The notes under the pieces: model-generated
The model's input: the letters and a program-made list of their open reading frames with translations, nothing else
Database searches by the model: none
Told to the model about the DNA's origin: nothing
NCBI RefSeq assembly: GCF_005503625.1
Contig: NZ_SCMX01000007.1
Location: 1-64,000, forward strand
Reading direction: 5' to 3'
Length of the DNA: 64,000 nucleotides
Source: Cupriavidus sp. 2SB
GTDB taxonomy: Bacteria > Pseudomonadota > Gammaproteobacteria > Burkholderiales > Burkholderiaceae
Part shown: one piece after another, positions 20,195-28,718 of the stretch
Numbering within the stretch: the stretch's first letter is position 1
Layout: each line of letters begins with the position of its first letter
Program-made: the position numbers and the translations under genes

Positions 20195-22024
20195 ATGAAC
20201 ATTAGCACCCAACCCGTAGTCGCAAACCCCGCAGTGACCAGGCGTCGATTGGCCTTGCCCGTCGGTCTGGCAGCCGCAGGCATTGTTTTGCTTTTCATAG
20301 CGCCCGACGTATTGCCGACCTATCTGGTCAATACGCTCATCCGCGCCTTCCTCTATGCAGCGGTCGCCATCACAGTCGACATCCTTTGGGGCTACACAGG
20401 CATCCTGACTTTCGGCCAGTCAGCGTTCTTCGGCTTCGGCGCCTATGCGGCAGCGTTGACTTTTACGCACGTCGGCTTTGGACCAGGAACGGCCCTGATG
20501 GCCTTCGGCATCGCCATCGCCGGCGCCATGCTGGTCGCTCTAGTCGTGGGCTGGTTCGCTTTCCATCCCGGTGCCTCGGCGCTTTACGGCTCTGTCATCA
20601 CCCTGGTACTGCCCATCGTTGTGAGTCAGTTGCTGTATTCCGGCGGCAGCTTCACCGGCTCAAGCAGCGGACTCGCTGGGTTCGAGAGCTTTGACCTGTC
20701 CCTCGAGGCCTGGTTCCGTATCACCGCTGGCTTCCTGCTCGTGATCACCGCGGGCGCATGGGTCTTTGTTCGCAGCGACGCAGGCCGCATTCTCGAGGCC
20801 ATTCGAGATAATGAACAGCGCTGCGCGTATCTTGGGATCAATGTCTCGCGCGTAAAGATTCTGCTCATGGTCGCCTGTGGGGCGGTCGCCTCCTGCGCCG
20901 GCTTTCTCTTCGCCTGCGTGCAAATGGTGGTGGCACCGGAATACGCTGGCTTCGCGTTCGGCACCGAACTGCTGATGTGGGTCGCTCTCGGGGGGCGCGG
21001 CACTCTGCTCGGACCGGTGATTGGTACCGTGCTGCTCGACAGCAGCACCTCCTACTTGAGTGGCAGCCTTCCGTTCCTGTGGAAACTACTGAGTGGTGTG
21101 GCTTTCGTCATCGTCATCGTTGCTATGCCACAGGGGCTGCTGCCAGCGCTGCTGAACGCTGTGCGTCGATGGTGTCGGCTCGGCACCCGGGGGAGCGCTT
21201 CGCGCGCAAAGGAGGTGGCACTGCGCGTTGCCGAACCACGGCCTCTCGCTGGCTTGGCCTCGGTCGGCCGGTTTGCGCTCAGCGTCGAAGACGTCCACAA
21301 GCGCTTCGGGAGTCTTCAGGTACTGCGCGGCATCGACTTCAAGGTGCGGCCCAACGAGCTGCTGAGCTTGATCGGCCCGAACGGTGCGGGCAAAACCACC
21401 TTGATGAAATGCATCGCCGATGGCGCTGAGCGGACATCGGGAACCATCAGGCTCAATGACCATGACATCCTTCGGTCCCCGCCAGCGACTTGTGTCGCAC
21501 TGGGAGCAGGTCGCAAGTTCCAGAATGCCAACGTGTTCGAGTCACTGACGGTCGCGCAGGCCATGCGGGTGTCCCGCACGCGGCTCGAGCCGCCGTCACT
21601 CTTGCGGCGTGCCTCGGTTCTCGCATTGCCGGATGCTGCGCTCGAGGTGCTGCGAGCCACTGGGCTGGAAAGGCAATTGGATGTCGCTTCGCGCGATCTC
21701 TCGCACGGTATGAAGCAAGCCCTCGAGTTGGCGATGGTGCTGGCGCTGGAACCTAACGTGCTACTCCTTGACGAACCCACGGCCGGGCTTACCAAGGCAG
21801 AACGTACGCAGATCGGAGCCATTCTGCTTGACCTGACTCGGAACTACGCTCTGTGCGTACTGCTGGTCGAGCACGACTTGGACTTCGTGCACGAGATCAG
21901 CAGCCGGATCATCGTCTTGCATCAAGGCCAGATCGTCCTCGACGGCAGCGTCGAAGAGGTTGTCAACTCCGAACTCGTTCGCGAGGTCTATGCCGGTGCT
22001 GGCGCACCTGGAGAACATGCATGA
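20195..22024 (+). CDS. urtCD: Fused permease 2 and ATPase (UrtC-UrtD/LivM-LivG-like)
   Basis: A 609-residue fusion. Residues about 1-330 form a LivM-type permease (DILWGYTGILTFGQSAFFG, AIRDNEQRCAYLGINVSRVK, FGTELLMWVALGGRGTLLGP). Residues about 360-609 form a LivG-type ATPase with Walker A GPNGAGKTT (near 394), a variant signature LSHGMKQ and Walker B VLLLDEPTAGL. The ATG at 20195 is chosen over a TTG inside urtB. Permease-ATPase fusions of this pair occur in some Liv systems. It overlaps urtE by 4 bp. Confidence 0.88.
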   Translation: MNISTQPVVANPAVTRRRLALPVGLAAAGIVLLFIAPDVLPTYLVNTLIRAFLYAAVAITVDILWGYTGILTFGQSAFFGFGAYAAALTFTHVGFGPGTALMAFGIAIAGAMLVALVVGWFAFHPGASALYGSVITLVLPIVVSQLLYSGGSFTGSSSGLAGFESFDLSLEAWFRITAGFLLVITAGAWVFVRSDAGRILEAIRDNEQRCAYLGINVSRVKILLMVACGAVASCAGFLFACVQMVVAPEYAGFAFGTELLMWVALGGRGTLLGPVIGTVLLDSSTSYLSGSLPFLWKLLSGVAFVIVIVAMPQGLLPALLNAVRRWCRLGTRGSASRAKEVALRVAEPRPLAGLASVGRFALSVEDVHKRFGSLQVLRGIDFKVRPNELLSLIGPNGAGKTTLMKCIADGAERTSGTIRLNDHDILRSPPATCVALGAGRKFQNANVFESLTVAQAMRVSRTRLEPPSLLRRASVLALPDAALEVLRATGLERQLDVASRDLSHGMKQALELAMVLALEPNVLLLDEPTAGLTKAERTQIGAILLDLTRNYALCVLLVEHDLDFVHEISSRIIVLHQGQIVLDGSVEEVVNSELVREVYAGAGAPGEHA

Positions 22025-22725
22025 GTGCCGCACTTGAGGTCAGTGAGCTCACCGCCGGCTACGGCGGTGCAATGGTTCTGCACGGCGTGAGCCTATCGGT
22101 TGCACCGGGGGAGATCGTTGCGCTGTTGGGAAAGAACGGCATGGGCAAGAGCACGCTCTTGAAAACCATCATGGGCCTGGTTGCGGCGCAACGTGGCACG
22201 GTGTCCATCTTTGGTGAAAATGTGAGTAAGCTGCGCGCGCACCAGGTGGCTCGGCGTGCACTGGCCTACGCCCCCCAGGAGAAGCCTCTGTTCCACGACC
22301 TCAGCGTCGAGCAGAACCTGCAGCTGGGGCTGCGCGAATCGAAATCGTTCAATAGGCAATTTGAGCGCGTCGCCGACGTCTTCCCGGTTCTGGCCACGCG
22401 CCTGAAGCAGCGTGCAGGAACGCTTTCGGGGGGCGAACAGAAGATGCTGCTGATTGCGCGCGCGCTCCTTTCCGCTCCGGCGCTCATCCTGATCGACGAG
22501 ATCACCGAAGGCCTGCAACCCTCGGTGATCGAACGCTTGGCGGCAATTCTCAGGAGCGAGCGCGAGCGCTCGGGAACCGCCATGTTGCTGGTAGAGCAGA
22601 ACGTCAGCTTCGCGCTATCGGTGGCCGACCGCTATCTGCTGCTCAAGCGCGGCGAGATCGTCAATGCAGCCAGGGTGGATTCCAATCAAGCAGCGCAGCA
22701 TATCGCGGCCGATTTGGGGCTGTGA
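22021..22725 (+). CDS. urtE: ABC transporter ATPase 2 (UrtE/LivF-like)
   Basis: A 234-residue ATPase with Walker A GKNGMGKST, signature LSGGEQKM and Walker B ALILIDEITEGL. The Asp-Glu-Ile-Thr-Glu-Gly reading is typical of UrtE/LivF. The ATG overlaps the previous stop (ATGA). It forms the heterodimeric motor with the C-terminal half of the fusion protein. Confidence 0.88.
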   Translation: MSAALEVSELTAGYGGAMVLHGVSLSVAPGEIVALLGKNGMGKSTLLKTIMGLVAAQRGTVSIFGENVSKLRAHQVARRALAYAPQEKPLFHDLSVEQNLQLGLRESKSFNRQFERVADVFPVLATRLKQRAGTLSGGEQKMLLIARALLSAPALILIDEITEGLQPSVIERLAAILRSERERSGTAMLLVEQNVSFALSVADRYLLLKRGEIVNAARVDSNQAAQHIAADLGL

Positions 22726-22761
22726 CAGCGTAATTTGCAATTTCTTCCCATTTATACGCTC

Positions 22762-23628
22762 ATGACAGCCAACCAAACTCCGATCTCGCTGCGGATCGCC
22801 TGCGTTCAGATGGAACCTCGTGTAGGCCAGAAGGCGGACAACCTCAGGCGTAGCCTGGAGTACATCGAAGCGGCAGCGGCCGCGGGCGCACGTCTTGTGG
22901 TGTTGCCCGAGCTGTGCAACACAGGCTACGTTTTCAATTCCCGAGAGGAGGCATTCGAGGCGGCGGAGCCGGTGCCCGGTGGTCCCAGCTGCGAGGCTTG
23001 GATACGCACTGCTGCAAAGCTTGGCCTTGTGATCGTCGCTGGCGTCTCTGAACGCGTTGGCGACCGGCTCTATAACTCCGCTGCGGTCATTGGTCCCGAC
23101 GGGTACTTGGGCACCTACCGAAAGAACCACCTTTGGGACGCCGAGCAGCTGTTCTTCGAGCCGGGCGACCTGGGCGTGCCGGTGTTCGAATTCGAAGGGG
23201 GGCGCTTTGCCTGCGCTATCTGCTACGACATGTGGTTTAGTGAGATCTACCGAATGGCCGCAGTCGGCGGCGCCGAACTCTTGTGTGTGCCAACAAACTG
23301 GGTTCCCATGCGACACCAGCCGTCCGACCTTCCTACCATGGCAAATCTTCTCGCGATGGGCGGCGCGCACACCAACGCGCTGTTTGTCGCCGCAGCGGAT
23401 CGCATCGGCATCGAACGCGGGCAGCCCTTCCTCGGCCGCAGCCTGATCGTGGGCCCCGACGGTTGGCCACTGGCCGGACCGGCATCACCCGACAGGGAAG
23501 AAATGCTGTTGGCGGAGATTGACTTCAACACTGCTCGCCAGCTGCGCGCCCTCAACGCTAACAATCACGTGCTGAACGACCGCCGTCCGCAGGTGTATGC
23601 ACAGGTTTTGCAACCTCCTCTTGCATGA
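22762..23628 (+). CDS. Nitrilase-superfamily amidohydrolase
   Basis: A 288-residue carbon-nitrogen hydrolase. The Glu-Lys-Cys triad is visible: E50 (LPELCNTGY), K121 (YRKNHLWDAEQLFF) and C154 (ICYDMWF). Length and the KNHLWD context fit the amidase/carbamoylase branches better than true nitrilases. It is the last gene of the importer operon, 36 bp after urtE, so it probably acts on the imported compound or a product of the urease-like enzyme. The specific substrate cannot be read from sequence. Confidence 0.85.
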   Translation: MTANQTPISLRIACVQMEPRVGQKADNLRRSLEYIEAAAAAGARLVVLPELCNTGYVFNSREEAFEAAEPVPGGPSCEAWIRTAAKLGLVIVAGVSERVGDRLYNSAAVIGPDGYLGTYRKNHLWDAEQLFFEPGDLGVPVFEFEGGRFACAICYDMWFSEIYRMAAVGGAELLCVPTNWVPMRHQPSDLPTMANLLAMGGAHTNALFVAAADRIGIERGQPFLGRSLIVGPDGWPLAGPASPDREEMLLAEIDFNTARQLRALNANNHVLNDRRPQVYAQVLQPPLA

Positions 23629-23729
23629 CCTGGCCGCTGAGCGCGTCGAGCCTCAATACCGCTTGCCTGCGCGAGCTCCTGAGGCGATCCGTGTCGATGA
23701 CACTGGATCAGTACGTCGAGCCAGTGTAT

Positions 23730-23996
23730 AGGCGTGCTGGTACCGAGAGGGCGCTGGGCCAGGACCCGGATGCGCTGTTCGACCTGCGCGCCATCTTCCA
23801 GGAGCCGTACCAGGACATCGAGCTGCACGCCTTGCCGGCCCTGCTGCATCCGCAAAAGGACCGGCACGGACTCCATAACCTGGAAAAGGTGTTTGCCCCG
23901 GATCCCAGGAGCGGCCAGGACATCTTCGCGCTGCGCGACATCGACCGCAGGCGGGGCACGCTGGTGGTGGTGCGTTCCGACCAGTATGTGGCCCAG
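23730..23996 (+). pseudogene. C-terminal fossil of an aromatic FAD monooxygenase
   Basis: In frame 23625-24101 the segment DALFDLRAIFQ, FAPDPRSGQDIF, LRDIDRRRGTLVVVR and DQYVAQ matches the thioredoxin-like C-terminal domain of phenol 2-monooxygenase/3-hydroxybenzoate 4-monooxygenase proteins. The FAD-binding part is absent. The match ends abruptly at 23996, where integrase sequence of opposite orientation begins. Confidence 0.65.
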
Positions 23997-24005
23997 TTCA
24001 AAGGG

Positions 24006-24539
24006 AAGCAACTGAACAGCACGCAGGTTTTTGGTTCGACGGTAGATGAGCGTCGCCTTCGTCCTGCGCATCGAGTGCGTACCGTAATCGGCGCGGTCTA
24101 GTCCAAGCTCATCGACCCAGTGCCCGAGGATGCGGGCGTACTGCCGGGTGCCTAAATGTGGCGAGGCGTGCAGGCGGCTGGGAAACAGGAAGTCCTCGGG
24201 CTTGAGCTTAGCCTGCTTGATCCAAGCCTGAAGCGCCTCCCGGGCCGCCAGTGTGATTTCGAACTGCACCGGGCGCTGGGTCTTGTGCTGCATGACGATG
24301 GCACGCGTTGCCATCTGATCACCGTGACACACATCCCTGACCTTCAGGGCGACCAGATCGCAGCCCCGAAGCTTGCTATCGATGCCCAGGTTGAAGAGGG
24401 CCAGTTCGCGCACTCGATGCTCCATCTGTAGACGCACCCGGAGCGCCCAAATGTCTTTCAGCTTGAAAGGAGCTTTCTGCCCGACGATCTTGCCTTTGTT
24501 CCATGGCTCGCGATGAGCCGTGTTGGTAGCGGATCCCAT
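24006..24539 (-). pseudogene. Tyrosine integrase truncated before its catalytic Tyr
   Basis: 178 residues match a widespread short phage-type integrase family: WNKGKIVGQKAPFKLKDIWA, LFNLGIDSKLRGCDLVALK, DYGTHSMRRTKATLIYRRTK and NLRAVQLL. The expected following LLGHTKLESTVRYLGIE segment, which carries the second His and the catalytic Tyr, is missing. At 24005 the frame runs into antisense monooxygenase sequence. An inactive remnant. Confidence 0.8.
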
Positions 24540-24737
24540 GATGGTCTCCCATCGAGTTGAGGGCCAACCAAGATGCGCCTACAGGCGAAATGGGCGCTTG
24601 CTCTGAGTCAAGAGGCTGTCGTACCGGCCCACCACGCCGAACGGCTGCTCTCGGGCGCGGTTCGAGACTGACACTCCCGGCCAAAAGCGGTCTCTGGTCC
24701 CCCGTGTCCGGTCTTGACGACGAGGCACCGTAGTAGT
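24540..24737. other. Intergenic, no gene seen
   Basis: Nothing recognisable. It separates the integrase remnant from the MBL-fold gene. Confidence 0.4.
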
Positions 24738-25625
24738 TTAGAACCGGAGGGTTTCGCCATCCTCGGGAATCAGCACCCGTTGCTCAATTTTATGGTCTTG
24801 CACAAACTCACGCAGGGCCTTGCGGGTGAGTGACATGTGGTTCACCGCATCCATGTGCACGGCCACGATGGCCGCATGGGGCGCTGCCTTGGTGGCCTGG
24901 AGTGTGTCCTGCTTGCCCATGATGATGGGATGCTCCTCAAAGCCACTCACGAGCGCGCTCCCTGTGTTGAGGATCACCACGTCGGGCTTGTGCAGCTTCA
25001 GTGCCTGATCCACTTCCGGACGCCACACCGTGTCCCCCGCCACGTAGACCGTCTTTGCCTGCGGCGCCGCAAACACGACCCCCATGACCGGGCCCATGAA
25101 CGCCGCACGCGCGGGGTCGGCAAACCACAAATCCGTGCCGTGCTGACCGCCGGTCCTGCTCAGCTTCACACCCTTGAAGGTGGTGGAGCCGGTGAGCACG
25201 CGGACGTCCTGGAAGCCTTGGCTGCGAATGAGCTTGGCATCCGCTTCGTTCTGCGTGAAGACCGGCAGGCTCTTGGGGATCGCCTTTTGAGCGGCCTCAT
25301 CCCAATGGTCTGTATGGGTGTGGGTCACGACCACTGCTTCCACGCTGTCCAGCACATCCTTCACTGAAAAGGGCAGCGCGACCAAGGGGTTTCTCAGTTC
25401 GCTGCGGTAAGTGCCCGGGAAGCCGGGGAACGCCCCTTGGTCCGACAGCATCGGGTCGACCAGGAAGGTCGTGCCAGCAAAGTCGATCTTCACCGTGGCG
25501 TTACGGATCTGCTGCACTTTGACCGAGGTGCCGGTGACGGTTGCCGGTGCAGACCAGGCGGTTGCCGCAAAGGCGCCCAGCGACAGCGAGACCAGCAGGG
25601 GAGTGAAAGCTTTCATCGAGAACAT
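24738..25625 (-). CDS. Exported MBL-fold metallohydrolase
   Basis: A 295-residue product with a signal peptide (MKAFTPLLVSLSLGAFAATA, cleavage near WSA-AP). The metal-binding motif HTHTDHWDE is present, and VYVAGDTVW and later His residues fit the UlaG-like/UPF0173 branch of the metallo-beta-lactamase fold. The start is one of two close ATGs (25625 or 25616); the signal peptide argues against longer forms. It is transcribed divergently from a GlxA-type regulator that probably controls it. The substrate is unknown. Confidence 0.82.
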   Translation of the reverse strand: MFSMKAFTPLLVSLSLGAFAATAWSAPATVTGTSVKVQQIRNATVKIDFAGTTFLVDPMLSDQGAFPGFPGTYRSELRNPLVALPFSVKDVLDSVEAVVVTHTHTDHWDEAAQKAIPKSLPVFTQNEADAKLIRSQGFQDVRVLTGSTTFKGVKLSRTGGQHGTDLWFADPARAAFMGPVMGVVFAAPQAKTVYVAGDTVWRPEVDQALKLHKPDVVILNTGSALVSGFEEHPIIMGKQDTLQATKAAPHAAIVAVHMDAVNHMSLTRKALREFVQDHKIEQRVLIPEDGETLRF

Positions 25626-25686
25626 GGGGGACACCCGCGTTGAGTTGAAGAGGCCTCCATGGTCGTGTCTCTCGCCCCTTTGTAGA

Positions 25687-25704
25687 ATTGACCCAAGCGT
25701 CAAT
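25687..25704. promoter_or_regulatory. Inverted repeat in divergent MBL/AraC promoter region
   Basis: ATTGAC-CCAAGC-GTCAAT, perfect 6-bp arms between the two divergent starts. A candidate site for the adjacent regulator. Confidence 0.4.
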
Positions 25705-25740
25705 ATTCGAAAGAATTGGGCCACTTCACCCAGGAGCTCC

Positions 25741-26697
25741 ATGTCAAAGCGACTTCCCCTCGTGGCCCTCGTGAGCTACCCGCACTTCAGCCCGTTTCAC
25801 TTTGGCGTGCCGTTCTTGATCTTCAGTGCGCAGTTGCCCGAGCAGGCGCTGTTCGATCTGAAGATCGTCACGCCAGGCGGCACCGCGCTGGCGGCCGAGC
25901 GGGCCTTGTTCGTCCAACCCGATGGCGGGCTGGAGTTGCTGGCCAAGGCTGACATCGTCGTGATCCCCGGTTGGCATGATCTGGCCGAGCGTCCTGAGCC
26001 CGAGCTGATGGCCGCCTTGCGCCAGGCCCGCCAGCGGGGTGCCCATGTGGTGGGGCTGTGCTACGGCGCGTATGTCCTCGCCTATGCGGGCTTGCTGGAT
26101 GGCAAACGCGCATCCACACACTGGATGGCGGAGCAGGATTTCAAGCTGCGCTTTCCGCAAGTGCAACTGGACATGAATGCGCTGTATGTCGATGACGATG
26201 GCCTGATCACATCGGCGGGAACAGGGGCGGGCCTGGACTGCTGCCTCTACATCGTGCGCAAGTTCTACGGCCAGAAAACGGCCAACAAAGTCGCCCGGAT
26301 GATGGTGGTGCCGCCTCACCGCGAAGGAGGACAGGCTCAGTTCATTGAACAGCCGCTTGCCCCTTCCACGCAAGATGCCAGGATCAATCAGTTGCTGGAC
26401 CATTTGCGCCAGCACCTGAACCAGGTCCACTCGGTCGATGCGCTGGCCCAACGCGCCGCCATGAGCCGGCGCACGTTCACGCGCCACTTCAGCAAGGCGA
26501 CCGGCATGTCGTTGGGAGACTGGCTCATCAACGAACGCCTGCAGCGGACCCGAGAGCTGCTGGAAAGCACCACCTTGCCGGTGGAAGCCATCTCTGACCT
26601 GGTCGGATTTCAGAACCCGACCTCGCTGCGTCAGCACTTCAAGCGCAGAAACCAGGTCAGTCCCAGTGAATGGCGAAGAACCTTTGGGCGCGCGTGA
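25741..26697 (+). CDS. GlxA-type AraC-family regulator with DJ-1/PfpI domain
   Basis: A 318-residue protein. Residues about 1-190 are a DJ-1/PfpI-like amidotransferase fold (VVIPGWHDL; nucleophile-elbow region GLCYGAYVLAYAGLLDG). Residues about 220-318 hold the AraC double HTH (SVDALAQRAAMSRRTFTRHF, VEAISDLVGFQNPTSLRQHF). The ATG at 25741 begins the domain; open frame upstream overlaps the divergent gene. It likely regulates the neighbouring MBL gene. Confidence 0.88.
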   Translation: MSKRLPLVALVSYPHFSPFHFGVPFLIFSAQLPEQALFDLKIVTPGGTALAAERALFVQPDGGLELLAKADIVVIPGWHDLAERPEPELMAALRQARQRGAHVVGLCYGAYVLAYAGLLDGKRASTHWMAEQDFKLRFPQVQLDMNALYVDDDGLITSAGTGAGLDCCLYIVRKFYGQKTANKVARMMVVPPHREGGQAQFIEQPLAPSTQDARINQLLDHLRQHLNQVHSVDALAQRAAMSRRTFTRHFSKATGMSLGDWLINERLQRTRELLESTTLPVEAISDLVGFQNPTSLRQHFKRRNQVSPSEWRRTFGRA

Positions 26698-26815
26698 GCT
26701 TTGTCTGCTCCGGGTCGATTTGCGACATTGAGCCCCTTTAGCTTTGACCTGTTAGATAAGTTCTGCGTGGTGAAGGTGGCGGGATTGAATGCAAATCGTT
26801 GATGAGTTTGGGATG

Positions 26816-26875
26816 GAAATCGGTGGAGGGCTTGTTGTGCGAACGCCTAGTGGGTTTGCTCCAAAATACTCATCC
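26816..26875 (+). repeat. Right copy of imperfect terminal inverted repeat
   Basis: The counterpart of the minus-strand segment 2761-2820 (shared core TTGTTRTGCGAACGC). It marks the right side of the cargo block. The 436-base gap 26698-27133 holds this repeat and no convincing gene. Confidence 0.65.
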
Positions 26876-27133
26876 GGGTGCCCACTTGGCTTCCGGGCAA
26901 TGGTCGCCACTGCCAATGAAACGCAACAGCCCTACTCGGTTAATCGCAACACCAGTCAACGACTTCCTTCTCAAAGGAAACGCAACAGTAGCCTGGTGCA
27001 CTTAGGTCTATGGAACATGGTTTGTAGTGTTCCACCGCGACGACCTGAAGCTTCTGGAGGGCTTGCCCTCCCGTGAAAGTGCTTTTGACGCGTTCCGCGA
27101 AGCGATTAACGGGCTGTGAAGGAGATACCTATC

Positions 27134-27310
27134 ATGAAAGACTTCAACGTAACTTTTACCGTCTCGGTTACGGCAGGAACGCCGGAGGAGGCGGCCCGCC
27201 TCGCACTAGACGATCTGCGCGACAGGAGCCTCGAGTCGTGGAACGCCGATGTGGAGCATCAAGGGGAAAGGAGTAGCGTTACTGTGTCGAGCGACGGTGA
27301 GCACGCGTAG
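27134..27310 (+). CDS. Small hypothetical protein
   Basis: 58 residues, MKDFNVTFTVSVTAGTPEEA start, acidic. AAGGAGA upstream sets the ATG at 27134 rather than an in-frame one at 27116. The beta-rich N-terminus followed by an Ala/Glu helix suggests a small folded domain. No family recognised. First gene of block 2, followed by a terminator. Confidence 0.6.
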   Translation: MKDFNVTFTVSVTAGTPEEAARLALDDLRDRSLESWNADVEHQGERSSVTVSSDGEHA

Positions 27311-27424
27311 CATCAAAGTCGAGCGGACCGCTGCAAGCATGCAGTTAAATCGTTGCAGCGACGCACGCTATTGACACGCAGATTAAACTCGCTAAGTAGA
27401 GGCCCTCAGAATCTAACCCCCACA

Positions 27425-27460
27425 CCCCATCATCCTGCCGAAGGCTGATGGGGTTTCTTC
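27425..27460 (+). terminator. Intrinsic terminator
   Basis: CCCCATCA/TGATGGGG arms followed by TTTCTTCTT. Confidence 0.7.
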
Positions 27461-27526
27461 TTGCCCGTGTTCGGAATCGGGTGTCGCGCAATGGGAGGGG
27501 CAGGGCGATGCGGGGAAGGATCAGGG

Positions 27527-27667
27527 TTAGCCGAGGCAGATGCCGTCGCGGCGTACAAACACATCTTCATCGGCCGAGATGACCCACCTCGCGCCTTGGT
27601 TGAATCGCTCCACGTCGTCGACTGCCCAGTGATCTTTCGCGGCCGTCTGCATGTCGAAATCGGACAT
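27527..27667 (-). CDS. 46-residue hypothetical protein on the minus strand
   Basis: It reads from ATG at 27667 (MSDFDMQTAAKDHW) to TAA at 27527 and ends in VRRDGICLG. Residue composition looks coded (WAVDDVERFNQGARWVIS), and a copy of the TAAC-type operator lies 41 bp upstream on the same strand. The ribosome-binding site is weak. Longer frames on either strand here have poor composition and are probably shadows. Confidence 0.5.
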   Translation of the reverse strand: MSDFDMQTAAKDHWAVDDVERFNQGARWVISADEDVFVRRDGICLG

Positions 27668-27707
27668 GGTTGCGGTGAGCATTCTGTCGTAGAATCCTCG
27701 GACGCAG

Positions 27708-27724
27708 AGTATGCGTATCTGTTA
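27708..27724 (-). promoter_or_regulatory. TAAC-box operator site 1
   Basis: Minus strand TAACAGATACGCATACT, two mismatches to TAACACGTA-N3-ATACG allowing G at position 6. Upstream of the 46-residue gene. Confidence 0.45.
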
Positions 27725-27762
27725 AGGTTTAAAATGATCACATGCACGTTATTGAGGGCGTG

Positions 27763-28302
27763 ATGAAAGTCAACCAAGGATTGATGCGCGGGCGGTTCAG
27801 GCGCATGAACCGCCGGCAGAAGAAGAAGGCCGACGCCAAGGCTGTGCGCCAGGAGGCGGCTATCGTCGAGGTTGGCGGCTATGCCCGCTGCGATTTTGTG
27901 GCGAAATCGACTTGTGACTGCGATCGCTGCGAGAACGCTTCACCTGGTGCGCGGCTCTATGCAGCCATTTCGAGTGCCGGGGAAGGTGGCGAAGAAACGG
28001 ACCACTATGCTTGTCCGTCGTGCGCGCTGGCGAGGACAGAACGGATTCGGAACAACAACGCGTGGTGGAAAACGGCGGTTGAGTGCCCAGTCTGTTCCAA
28101 CCTGTCAAAGCACCTTGCCTTTGACCTCATGGCGCCGCAATGCGAGCACTGCGCGCCTTATGGCCTTGTGAGCCCGGCGAAGGCAGCGGCTCTTCAAAGG
28201 AGGATGGCTGCACAGACCGGTGCGGTAACACTTCACGTGACATCCAACACGAACTACTCAGGAAGCATCCATGGGAACGAAGCCGGAACCGAAGCCCTCT
28301 AA
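27763..28302 (+). CDS. Hypothetical Cys-rich, probably zinc-binding protein
   Basis: 179 residues. A very basic N-terminus (RGRFRRMNRRQKKKADAKA) is followed by four CxxC-type pairs (CDRC, CPSC, CPVC, CEHC), which suggests two zinc ribbons. GAGG precedes the ATG at 27763. The 3' end overlaps the next gene by 32 bp. A nucleic-acid-binding role is plausible from composition only. Confidence 0.6.
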   Translation: MKVNQGLMRGRFRRMNRRQKKKADAKAVRQEAAIVEVGGYARCDFVAKSTCDCDRCENASPGARLYAAISSAGEGGEETDHYACPSCALARTERIRNNNAWWKTAVECPVCSNLSKHLAFDLMAPQCEHCAPYGLVSPAKAAALQRRMAAQTGAVTLHVTSNTNYSGSIHGNEAGTEAL

Positions 28303-28708
28303 GAAGACTGACGATCTCGCGACATTTGACGAGTTCCGGGCAGGTGTCAGCTATCTCCTCGTCCACGATCACGGCATGCCGGAGATCGTCGCCAGGGACG
28401 TCCTCGAGGGGGAAGCGGAGTATCTGGAGCAGGCGTTTCAGGATGGCGCTGATCGCAAACTGCTGCTGACGGAGGTTGCAGAAGAGTTGGCGTTCAAGCC
28501 GCGCTCGGACAGAGGCTGGATTCGAAAGGATGAAGACCATCTGCTCCTGGAGGTGAACGAAAGAGTACGAGCGCTGCTCGACAGGATTGCGAAGACAGGC
28601 CTATACGGCGGCAATCCCGAGGAAGTTGCGCAGGCCTTGCTCTGCCGCGGGATAGAGACGGTTCTGCCCGTTGCACAGAGCCTGGACGCGAACGGCCGCT
28701 TCGGCTAA
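28271..28708 (+). CDS. Hypothetical acidic helical protein
   Basis: 145 residues, mostly helical, with a basic lead (MGTKPEPKPSKKTDD) and no recognised domain. GGAAG precedes the ATG, which lies inside the end of the previous gene, so the pair is coupled. Followed after 10 bp by the next gene. Confidence 0.6.
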   Translation: MGTKPEPKPSKKTDDLATFDEFRAGVSYLLVHDHGMPEIVARDVLEGEAEYLEQAFQDGADRKLLLTEVAEELAFKPRSDRGWIRKDEDHLLLEVNERVRALLDRIAKTGLYGGNPEEVAQALLCRGIETVLPVAQSLDANGRFG

Positions 28709-28718
28709 GGGGGCACGG

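Noticed and set aside
23625-24101. 158-residue plus-strand frame as a gene
   Set aside because: Only its middle matches a monooxygenase C-terminus; the ends are unrelated and antisense to an integrase, so it is a fossil rather than a gene.
26789-27076. Overlapping frames in the right repeat region
   Set aside because: Frames mirror the left repeat copy as peptide but have no ribosome-binding site or domain; treated as repeat DNA.
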